Source: Symbiodinium natans (taxonomy: Eukaryota; Sar; Dinophyceae; Suessiales; Symbiodiniaceae). Taken from it: a stretch of DNA of 64,000 bases. Made by a program: the position numbers and the translations under genes. The notes under the pieces are model-generated. The model worked only from the letters and a program-made list of their open reading frames with translations. It searched no databases and had not been told where the DNA came from. Numbering within the stretch: position 1 is the first letter of the stretch; each line of letters opens with the position of its first letter. The DNA lies in NCBI GenBank assembly GCA_905221605.1, contig CAJNDS010002383.1:234091-298090 (forward strand), read 5' to 3'. Positions 33,461-43,835 of this stretch are shown piece by piece.

Positions 33461-36400
33461 GCTCTCAAACCCGGGAGATGTGTCCAGATGCTGGGACAAC
33501 ACCAACAAAAAAAGCGTCGTGTTTCCATCAGGGGCCCATGCCCATCTCAAGCATACATGACCCCACTACCAAGATGCAAAGTCCTGAGCCTTCTCGTGCT
33601 GGGTCCGTTGGGATTTAGAGTGCAAGTGCCCCCAAAATAACAACTTCCCATCCGAAGGCATGCGCGCCTGCCATTGATCTGGGAAGCTTTGGAGAATCCC
33701 CGCCTCCCCAAATGGGGACACTTCAGGTCATTGCAGGCTAAGGCTAAGATGAGGGTGTGAGAGTCAGTGTGACACTCAGTCAAACTCCCCGGGGGCTTTT
33801 CGAGGGCAACGCGAGAACTCCGCTAGGGCCAAGTTCACCGTAACACCCGTAACACAACAAGAGTTGGCGACCAAGAGCACCAGGGGACTCTGTTTCCACC
33901 ACAGCCCTGAAATCCAAAACGCGTCTGCAGCTGTCCTGGTATCGGTGACAGGGTTCAGATCCGCTCGATTCAAAGGCTAGGCCAATTTGCATAGGGTGAA
34001 TGTAGTTCTCGAGGTGACAGTGGGTGCTATACATGTTCGGGAAATCTCCGGGATGAGTTTGAAGGGCATCTGTTCCGTTGTGGGTAGAATCTGGAGTTCG
34101 ATCTAGTGACAAAGGGTGCAGCTCTTGGATTGACGACTTCCTGAGCGGTGCCGAATACACCCTTCATCATGGACAACAACCTGGAAGCTCGAAGCCCCGA
34201 ACCAGAGCCCCGAATGGTTCAAAGGTCTTCGCACCAAACTTGCCATCCCAAAGGGACGCTCCTGAACTTCTCGCAAGCCTGGGCTGCTTAAAGTTTAGGT
34301 ATTTCAAGGTTCCAGACTTTGGGGCTGGGTATCTGCGTCTGGCCTTGGAGCTTGGAATTGATCCCTTCGTAAGCATCCCAAAGTATAGGCGGTTTAGTTC
34401 GGGACCTGTTCGGCCCCCTTGGCTTTGGACCGACTTGGAGCATGAAAACTTGATCCCCGACCGCCAAAAAGGCCACGCAAGTCCTAGTTTTTGAACCCCT
34501 TGCCCCAGGCACCAGAGCGCGGCCGGCATTTGAACTTGCTGGTAAACACCTAAACCTCGGGGTCCGAAGAAGCTCCAAAAGGAGGCCGGACCAAGGGGAA
34601 GGGGAAATGGGAGGGGGCATGAGGTTTTTTGCATCACGACTTGCCGGCCGCCGCGCCCTCAAAGGACTTCTCAAGGCCAAGGTTCTTTGTTCGTGGTGTT
34701 CTGCGAACAGGTTGCGGTGATCCAAGACACTTCGGGCTCTAGTTGGCCTTATACTAACAGTCCTTAAAGCGCAAGCTCCCTTAGCATCCCGGAACTAGGC
34801 CAGCCAAGCAGCGTCGGGAACGGGGCAACTGGCACACATGGTTGAGGGCGCTACGGATCGGGTTTCAAGATGCGGGGGCCCTAGAATCTGAAAGTCTTGC
34901 TGTTTTGCCGTTCTTTGTTGCGTGGGTGGGGGAGGGAGTGGGGGGAGGCCAGCGGCTTCAGACATCAGACTTACGAGTTTTGTTGCAGCGGGAAGGGCAG
35001 GGGCCGAGAGGTTGAATCGGGACCAGCTTGACACATGCTAAGCGCTTACACTTCGCAACACGTGAACGGCTCATTGGTACAACGCCCGGGCACACACCGA
35101 GATTCGACATGGTTGAGCTAAGTTGAACCTAGGCCATCTACTTCAAGCTTGGACTAAGGAGTCCATGAAAGTCCCGCAATGAACACGGGGCCTTTGTCTT
35201 TGGCAGCTTCCAAGTCTGCCTTCCTTGCATGCTGAGAGCAGAGAGGTTTGACAACTGACAAAAAAGAAGAATTATTCCAAAGCTGACCTTAAACCATTCG
35301 AAGCAATAAGCAAAACCATCCGGCCATCACGCAGCCGTCCAGGAACATGTAAAAGCAGATCAACAAGCATTCGTTGCAACCGCGCGCAGGTTGTGCAGCG
35401 CTCCATGAAAAGCCAACAAAGCTCAAGCCAAGAAGTCCCGAAACCCTAAACCCTAAACCCTAAACCCTAAACCCTACAACCCTAAAACCCTAAACTCATA
35501 AAGCCTGCCAAGCTTCAACGAAAGCTTCGTCTCGAGCTTCGGCTCGGTTTTGGGTTCGGGCTTCGGCTTTCGAGCTGACCCTGGCATACAGGTTCGCGGG
35601 ATCTACCACTTGGGGTCATCAGACAAATGGATGGTAAAGAACAGTACATTGACATGTGTAATGAATGCAACTCAGGAATGATGGCCTGTATGTGGGCAAG
35701 GCACTTTAACAAACCACCGCATTTGGAACCAACAACAGCATAGTTATAAGTTATAATGTAATGATAATACATAAGCAGGTATATATCATAATTACATTAG
35801 AGTTACAACCCGCAACCCTAAACCCTAAACCAAATTCTACAAGGCCCCCTAGTTCGGCGTATGGCACCTAGATAGATGTAAGCATTATTCCTAGGATGGT
35901 AACTTAGGTTGGAATCTTGGGGTGGATTATCCTAGTATTGGGGCTGAGATCTTAAGATAGATGTTTATCCTAGGTTGGGGGTGAGATCTTGAGATAGATT
36001 TGTACCCTAGGGTGGGGACTGGGCGGCCATACACCTAACAGGCAAGGTCAGGTGGCAGCAACGGAAGTTCAGAAGGCTCAGCGAGACGGCTTGGCTTGGG
36101 CCTTGGGTCAGGGTTCTCGGACCTTTTGCAGTGTCACCCCCAGAGCAAAACTGAAGACTTCCCCCCGATCCGACCCCCCTGGCACGCCTTTGTTCTCCAA
36201 GCCTTTCGATACTTTAGGCGCGTTGATGAAGTGGATCTTCAACAGTCCCTGCACCAAACGGGTGATGCGAACGCGAAGATGGGAACGCAATGCGACTTTC
36301 CCGAGGGCATCAAAGATCCTGCTACCTTACGGTCATGGGATTGGAGTCCGGAGTACAAACAGACGGTCTTGCAAGGGTCTTGTAGCAGTTCCTTTGCAGC

Positions 36401-36590
36401 TTGTCGTTCAGCATTAGAGTATAGGACCTTCGCGAAGCACAGTTTCAAAGTTCACACTGGGAGTCTCGAAGCTAAAAGATTGAAAGCAGCACACTGTTGG
36501 CCTGGATCCTCCGCCCAGACATGCTGAGAGACTCCGCACCCTCTTCTGTATCCGATACTCGAGGCTTCGAAGGGGTTCAAGTCCCAAAGC
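33461..36590. other. No gene recognised
   Basis: Telomeric CCCTAAA tracts at 35,440-35,495 and 35,814-35,831. A degenerate tandem repeat of ~60 bp built on CCTAGG, GAGATCTT and AGATAGAT lies at 35,853-36,010. Frames at 36,096-36,527 (plus) and 36,239-36,448 (minus) are both partly protein-like. The minus one is favoured only by strand agreement with the exons above it. Confidence 0.35.
35440..35495 (-). repeat. Telomeric tract CCCTAAA
   Basis: Seven units with a CAACCCT interruption. A further short patch lies at 35,814-35,831. Confidence 0.85.
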
Positions 36591-37588
36591 CTTTGCGTAA
36601 TCGAATCGGAAGTCTTCCGTCCGGGCGCCATTGGCTTTGGCCTGCAACCAGGGCGGAGCTTGAACCTTGTAGCATTTGGGCCTTGGACCTTGGACCTTCA
36701 CCCGCCTTTTGTCTCATGGACCCCTTCAGAATCACTCTGCTCCCTTCAAGGCTGGGAAGCGAATGTAGGGGGGGCGGGGGGGGGGGGCACTCATCAGCCT
36801 AATGGGCTCCGAAATGGGCGCCTAAATGGCGTGGCTTTTGATACCCCCCGGTCAAAGGCTTAAGGTTCAAGGCTTGAGGCTGCTTTGCTGATACGAACCC
36901 AAAAAGCCGCGTTCAGGGAGGTCGCGATAGATTCATCCGGTCCAAAACACCTTGATGTCTTGATTATGCTGAGCTTTGTCCGGGTCAAGACCCTGTACCC
37001 AGATGAAACAATCAAGTCCCTCCTTAACCCCAAAAAATTTGCGATTCATTCATCTTGTGCAGAATTGTTCAGGGAGAGCATTGGGCAGGTTTGGCGGGTT
37101 TTAAGGTTTTCGGTCTTCATAGAATGAGACTCGCACAAGAAGGTATGTAACTCAGAAACCCGAGGCACCCTGACGGGTGGAGGCCATATTTCCTGCAATG
37201 AGAATTTCAACGAGGAAATCCCGGGTGCCCTGACCTGCCAACAAAACGTTCACACCCAGCGACTCACACCGCACATTTGAGAAAAAAAACCACGCGTGCG
37301 AGAAACAGAAGTTGTAAATTAACCTGTAGGCTTCACGTCACACTCCATAGCGACAAGGGCCCATCCCTCAATATCCACAGCTGCCCCATCCCCAAAGCTT
37401 GACACCCCTGAATCCCCTGCGCGAACTGTCACTTCCATACGGGGGGCCTCTCCGAACGTTTTGGACTTCTTGTACTTCTCATACAGGTCGTAGGCGTTCG
37501 ACCCTAGCTTCTTGGGATTGTCCTCACGATGAATAAGAACATCCCATGCTTGATCTTTTAGGCGCGGGGAGAGGCAACTCAGAGCCAT
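36591..37588 (-). CDS. Host gene fragment, two exons joined by a GC-AG intron
   Basis: Exon 1 (37,448-37,588, start uncertain) reads LKDQAWDVLIHREDNPKKLG, then SNAYDLYEKYKKSKTFGE, and stops at GAG|GCCCCC. Exon 2 (36,591-36,641) follows TTGCAG|GCC and reads AKANGARTEDFRFDYAK, ending at AAG|GC, again a GC donor. Both boundaries fall on codon ends, so the frame is kept across an 806-bp intron. The combined pattern NPKK-x-G...YEKY...KT...GA-x4-DF is one I associate with repeated dinoflagellate proteins of unknown function; that link is from memory and uncertain. The gene continues in both directions, but further exons were not resolved. Confidence 0.5.
36768..36787. repeat. G-rich homopolymer run
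   Basis: Twenty bases of G with a single C, within the intron of the gene above. Confidence 0.85.
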
Positions 37589-38449
37589 GCTCGTGCATCA
37601 GACTTTCGAGAAATTCAAGTTCACAAGCTGAAGGTGAAGTCTATTTTCCAGGTGAATGCAAAGAAGTTGAATCGATGCGCCGTTGCTCCATTCCACCGAG
37701 GCCCCAGGCCTGAGGCATCTGGCGTAATAAACACAACAAGCCACCTTCTTTGTCCCACCAGTCCCCCCAAACAAACCCACAAACCAAAACCCCCCCAAAG
37801 ACCCCCAAAACCCTCCCCAAACCCCCCCCCCCCCCCCCCCCCCCCCAAAAACCCCCCTGGTGGCCCTGGTGCCGTGGTCCTCGCCTCGACCCACGTGTTG
37901 GGGCCCTACGTGCGATGATCAAACATGGACCCTCCCGTGGCATGAACACCTTCATGGACCACCGAGGCCCTCGGGACAACCTTTCTGAGACCCTATGTAC
38001 GTAGGACCCCTATGTAGAGTGTGGAAAGCCTGATCTGCATACGGTATCATCGCGTAGAGGAACTCGAAACCCTAATTTCTCGAATCCCTCCTCTCAGCCC
38101 TAAGACCTCAGCCCTCCACCCTCAACCCGAAGCCCGAAACCAGAAGTCTATGGCACCCAGTCCCCAAGGCCAGCCGAAATCTTCTGAGAGACCGTCTCGC
38201 CGAAGGATAAATATGAACATAAATAAAAACATAATAAACACATAAATATAAACATAAATATAAATATATGCTACCCCCCCATGCGCCCACGCTTCAGCAT
38301 GGTTTCCAGACAAAAATACTACGTTCCGCCACCCGCGGTGGGTTTTAAAGGGGGGAGGAACTCCCATAAAACTCCAGCAGAAGTGACCTGAACAATTTGC
38401 TCGAGATTGTGGATGGCATGCTATGAGTTTAAATAGAAATCCTATGCAT

Positions 38450-39263
38450 GTGAATAGCGTTCCTAGCAAATTTAATTGGGTTCATAGGATTCATCTTGCT
38501 TCAGAAGGAATCTTATAAAAATGAAAAGGAAACCCATTAATAGGAATGAGAACCCTTAATTCTATTCAATTCTATGGGAACCCTATGCAAATGACAGAAT
38601 CCTATTTAAAATTGATAGGAATCATATTACATTTGTAGGAGCCTTATTAAAATAATTCGGCAAACTATGGAAATGTATTGGAATCTTATACACAGAAAAA
38701 CAGGAATCCTCTATTTCAATCCATAGGAACCCTAGAAAAAGTAGAACCCAATTATACTTGATAGCAATCCGAATAAACTGAAGAGGGCCCCTACTAAAAT
38801 TAATAGGAACCAATGGGACTCCTATAAAAAACAAGTGTGAACCCCTAAATAGTAGGAGTCCTACTAAAATTAATATGAGCCTAAACCAATCGGTATCCCT
38901 TTCAAACGAATGAGATCCCTATTAAAATAAATACGAATCCCATTAACATGAATAAGCATCTGATTAAACTTGATAGGAATTTCATTACATTAGTAGGAGC
39001 CTTATTAAAAGAATTAGGAACCCTATGAAACTTTATTGGAATCCTATAGAAATAAATAGGAATCCTCTATTGACTTCATAGGAATCCTGCCAATATTTTT
39101 CGGAACCGATAAAAGTTAATAGGAAGCCTATTAAAATGAATAGGAACCCTTGCCAAATTGAAAAGAACCGGTGATAATTCATAGGAATCTTTTTAAATGA
39201 GAAGGAACCTTGCTAAATGAATAGGAACCAATAGGACTCTTGTATAAAAAAAATATGAATCGG
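38450..39263. repeat. AT-rich degenerate minisatellite
   Basis: About 800 bp of irregular units built on AATAGGAATCCTATTAAAAT with variants such as TAGGAACCCTATGAAA, roughly every 30-40 bases in one orientation. No coding capacity. Confidence 0.7.
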
Positions 39264-39570
39264 CTTAAAAGATTGGTTTTTTTGGGACAGTACAGCGTTT
39301 TTGCAGTCCCAGGCCTCGAAAGTGCTGTACTGTCCCAAAAAAACCAATCTTTTTAAGGCAAAAAGTGCAAAAATGCTGTACTGTCCCAAAAAACCCAAAA
39401 AAAAAAAACCAAAGTTTGGAGACCTTGGGCTCCCTCCAGGGCCTGGAGGTCTCCAAACTTTGGTTTTTTTGGTTTTTTTGGGACAGTACGGCATTTTTGC
39501 TTGTTTTTGCTTAAAAAGATTGTTTGTTTTGGGACAGTACAGCGTTGTTGCTCTTCCGGGTCTAAAACAT
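39264..39570. repeat. Nested inverted repeats with TTTTGGGACAGTAC motif
   Basis: TTTTTGGGACAGTACAGC and its complement GCTGTACTGTCCCAAAAA occur at least five times in alternating orientation. They enclose two hairpins: AAGATTGGTTTT...AAAACCAATCTT (39,270-39,353) and CCAAAGTTTGGAGACC...GGTCTCCAAACTTTGG (39,410-39,465). Confidence 0.75.
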
Positions 39571-42387
39571 TGGTACAGTAGAGCGCTTTCGTGCTCGCTG
39601 CCCTCGGAGGTTTCGAAATCCTAAGCCTCTCAACCCTACCATGGCACCTGAGAGGAAAAAGTGTGGGCATATGGGGGGGGGTACCAAATATATATATATA
39701 TATATATATGGTGCGATGCAAGGGCTGTGGAAGGGGGAGTGGTCCTTCAGTATGGCTGATAGATTTCAGAGGTTCAACGTCAAGTCGTCCGACGCGCCGC
39801 GTTTCAGGGCTCTGAGTCATCCCGATCAGACGGAGACAGGGGCGATAGACCCGACGCGCGCTCTGCAAGTATTCAGCCTATGATCTCTTCACTCAAAACA
39901 ATCACTTTGGGACTGGGGCGGCCATCCAAACTCTGAGACGAAAGGAGGGCGAGTACTAATTGAGCACCGCATCAGGTTGAGCCATGGGCATCCATGGGCA
40001 GTACGCCCAAAAAAAGGGGAGCGCGCTGGCGAGGTCAAAGCCTCAGAGCCCATCTCGGAACTCTGGCTTGTCTGTTTTCTTGGGGTTTTCCTTGTTTTGC
40101 TTGTGCGGGTGTCCAAAAAGATGCTTGTCCTTTCGGTGTTCAAAAGGCTACTCACCCGGCCCGGAAAGAATTTCCTGAAGCCGGCGTCTGCGATCTTCAT
40201 GACCGCTCTGGACCAACCATGGACTTGGACGTTCTGCTGACCCCTGTGGAATTTTATGGGACCCCCTCCTATGGAACCTCCTCTGAACCTTCCATTGAAC
40301 CCATGGACCACCTATGCACCCTCATGAAACCCCAGAGTAAAACTGCTCCTGCACGTACTCCACCGGAGTCTTGTCATCAATCTCTCGCCAGGGCGTGGGT
40401 GGCTTTGCCATAACCTGCAACGGGAAAACTTCACATTGTTGGGAAAACCCGCTTGGGAACACATAGAGATGCTGGCGTCAACTGGGCAAACGGAGGACGG
40501 AAGGCCTCGGCACATCGGCGTGGCTCTACAGAGGTGCACCAGGGACCCGAGGCTACAAGGGTTCGCAGGCTGTGTCAAGGGCTGGGCTAAGGGGTTCGTG
40601 GGCTTTGGGTTCGGGGCACCTCGCGCCAGAGGCTAGACAGGCCAGATGCCTTTTGGAGTTTCACATGTTGGGCACCGGGGGGGTTCAGCGTTCATGAGCA
40701 ACGAGGGAATCGTCCCTGAGGTTGGTCTGCGGCTCCGCCTGGTGGCTCGGCTTGTCTCATTCTTGGGCCTAAGGCCTGCAGCCGGTGTTCGGGGAATAGC
40801 TGCGGCTTAGGGTTCGACAGCTTGTTTCTGATAAGCCAGGTGAATCCAGGAGGCTTTGGTCTTCAAGGCTGCCGGGTGTTCGGTGTTCGGCGAGTAGGCC
40901 TTCAACCCATGATCGCTTTTTGCCTCGGACGTCCCTCAATCCTCCCCTAAACCAGCTTGCACAGTCAAAGGGTGGCAGACCTGACGTGGATACCAAAAGG
41001 GGAACTTGAAGTCGAGGACCCTCGCCACGCAAAGACGGCACATGAAGATACTTCTGATGGGACACGACGCGATGCGCAAAGCAACGAGACGAAAAGGCAC
41101 GTCCACACGACACGACTCGATTGGAGACACGTCATGGCCACAGCAATGTATGATACAATGTTGAGACGAACTTGCCTGCGATGATGAAGTCGCGATCTTC
41201 GCAACTGTCGTCGTTTTACGTCTGGTCTTCGCATGTCACTCGTGCTGACAATTGCAAGGAACGGGCGTCCCTGGTTACTGTCGGATCCTCGTACTCGTCC
41301 TCGTGTCTGGGGCCTCGTCAACTGAATTTCCCTTCGCGTGCCAAAAGCGCTGACACTTGTAGAGATCGGGCGGATCGGGAAGATCGGAATCGGAATCCTC
41401 AGTTTCTGCCGTGGCTTTTGGAGCCTCAACTTGTACTCGCATGTCAAAAGCGCCGACACCGGGATGGGGTGTCTCGAGGTCGCCATCCTCCCAGCTGTCG
41501 CCGCTTTTGGGTCCACTTATCGGTGCTTGAAGGCTCCAAAAACAAAAACAACTACTATACGAGGATCATGACATCGATGCATCCTTGACGCGTGTGACGT
41601 GCGACGACACCAAGAGGTGGGTTTCCTCAACTGCGCAGCCACCGTGCGACGCTCGCGGACGGGAGAACCCCAACCCCCTGGCAAACGAGAACGACGTAGG
41701 CTTCTATTTTGGGGAACCCCAACCTACCCTCGGCACTGTGGCTTGCAGTTCGGCTACGGCCATGAATGCGGGGAAGAACGGCTTGAAACATGAGCTTCGG
41801 GCCTCCACTACTGGTAGCGTCCTTAGAACTTGCCACCCGGGGAAGGTCAGCAGCTAAAATTGTGCGTGGCTTGTGTGAGACAACGTGACATCCAGAACCT
41901 GCTACATGAAACACGAGACAGGTTGCTCGAAACGCGAACATGCCAAGGTTCCCATGATATCAGGAAACAAACCTAGCCCGTAGACTGACCGGGAGTTCCC
42001 TGAAATTTCCACACATCTACCATCACAATCCATCATATAAATCACCGTAAATCCTGAACAGGTCGTAATGCATTTTGTCACCGAGCTGGACCGGCGCCGG
42101 CTAAACTTAAAATTGGCGGGAAGGATGCACTGCCGCCAAACCTAGGCGTCTCCGAAACTGGGCCCAGTTGTCAGGCGCATGCTTAAGGGGCGTTAAGGCT
42201 CCAGCTTTAGGGTTTGAGGTTCCGTTGGCGCATCAAAATACGCACCAGGGCCTGTATTGTCCAGGGCAGGGGTTTTGGGGTTCTTGACAAGGTCGAGTGT
42301 TCTTGACGCCACCAAAGCTCTGCGAGAATCTGCGGCTGAAAGGATGGAGATGGCATCTCATCCGAGCAAGCATTTTCTTGCTGTTGT

Positions 42388-42481
42388 TTAGCAGGGAATG
42401 AGGGAATTAGGGCCCTATATACATACATATATACCCTTTAAGGGATTATGAAGGGTACCTCATTCCCCCATTCCCTACTAA
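42388..42481. repeat. Palindromic TIR element
   Basis: Ends TTAGCAGGGAATGAGG and CCATTCCCTACTAA are inverted. The interior has GGGCCC, a TA-rich centre and GGGTACC, recalling the core of families B and C. Confidence 0.55.
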
Positions 42482-42997
42482 CCAACACTAAGATTTTTCA
42501 CAAGTTATTCACAGGATCCACAGGGCCCAGTTTCGGAAGCCGAATCTGGGCCAAGCCCATCTCTGTTGCAGGGGTGCAAGCATTGCATTTGGCATTGCTT
42601 GACCAAGCTCCAGAGCACATGCCTTCACGACGCTCAGATTGGGACAAACGAAGAACAACATGATGTGCAGATGCTCAAAAAGACACGTTGCGCGGCTTCA
42701 TGTGCGACTGTTGGGCATGCTTTTCAGTTTGTCCAATCCCGGATTATTCACAAAAGCCACGCGAAGATGAAACAGCCTGGCAGTCAAACCAAATATACCA
42801 GCAGGCGAAAGCATGCCGAAGCTGTCCCTTCAACCTGAAATGCCTTGAATGCAACGCCCCTGAAAGCCATCGTGCCTGCCTCAACATTCCACACCAAGCG
42901 CCGAGGACCTCACAATTTGGAATCTGATCTGATCACAGAATCTGCTCCGCCTTTGCCTTTAGGGCTGCAGGGCTGGCTTTAAATCGTATAGCTGACA

Positions 42998-43067
42998 CCT
43001 AAACCCTAAACCCTAAGCCCCAAACCCCTAACCCCTAAACCCCTAAACCCCTAACCCCTAAACCCGC
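42998..43067 (-). repeat. Degenerate telomeric tract CCCTAAA/CCCCTAAA
   Basis: About ten units, several with an extra C. Confidence 0.85.
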
Positions 43068-43663
43068 AACGAGGGCAGCAGATCGGCGGCTGATGCTACC
43101 ATGACGGGCCTACCACTTTTATCATTCCGCGCGAATGCCCCGGCACGAACAAACTCCTGACACCACGGCTCTGCTGACTGTACGCTTGACAATTCCCACC
43201 CAAGGCCTGAGGTCGCGAGACCGTGCTGCTCTATCAGCAGCCTTGCGTGTGACTCGCACCTGTGCAGACTTGTTCTGGCAACTGCCTAAAAATCATCTGC
43301 CGACCCCGGGCCTTGAGGGTAGGGCAGGGGAAGCACGAAAACCACTCCCGATCTTTCCCCCTAGAAGCCAATAGTTCACCCTGCCCCTCTGACCTGCCAA
43401 GTCCGTGCCCCGGCCTCCTACCCCCCAAACGTCATTTGCCCTGGCATTTTGGCGCCTGGCCTCCCCCCCCCCCCCACGCCTCTGCCGGATTTTCTCTTCC
43501 TTTGTAGGGAAAATGAAGATCCCGACCCCAGCCGCCTTGCCTCCCCTTGCCTCCCCCTTCCCGACATCGGTCCCACCCTTCTCTTTCATGAGCATCAGCG
43601 TTTTGGACCCTCAGTCCCGTAACCCTTAAACCCGGCCCGGTCCCCAGTACCGCCCAGGCTCGA

Positions 43664-43748
43664 ACATATTGTTGTTCATGTCGCTGTTAATGTTGTGCAT
43701 GCTGCTGTTCATGTTGTTGTTAACGTTGTCGGTATGGTGTTATCAATA

Positions 43749-43819
<71 letters not shown>
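43664..43819 (+). repeat. TTG microsatellite preceding retroelement copy 1
   Basis: Degenerate GTT/CTG/ATG units, then 23 perfect TTG units (43,750-43,819) that end exactly where retroelement copy 1 begins. Read in frame it gives a poly-valine extension that I do not consider part of the protein. Confidence 0.9.
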
Positions 43820-43835
43820 AAGATTCTGGCCCAAG

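Larger units (their letters stand above)
37589..43663. other. Repeat-dominated stretch without recognised gene
   Basis: Holds a C-run (37,822-37,846), an AT-rich minisatellite region (38,450-39,263), nested inverted repeats (39,264-39,570), a TA microsatellite (39,687-39,710), a palindromic element (42,388-42,481) and a telomeric tract (42,998-43,067). The 183-aa minus frame at 40,965-41,516 is arginine/serine-rich without motifs and is opposed by long plus frames, so I do not call it. Confidence 0.4.

Noticed and set aside
36573-36592. tRNA T-arm-like sequence GGGGTTCAAGTCCC
   Set aside because: No matching acceptor stem, anticodon arm or D arm around it.
40965-41516. 183-aa Arg/Ser-rich minus frame
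   Set aside because: Driven by repeated CG-rich motifs; plus-strand frames of similar length overlap; no motif.
43695-43835. Poly-valine N-terminal extension of the copy 1 polymerase frame
   Set aside because: It is the in-frame translation of the TTG microsatellite that precedes the element; the shared element sequence starts later, and the first conserved ATG is at 43,836.
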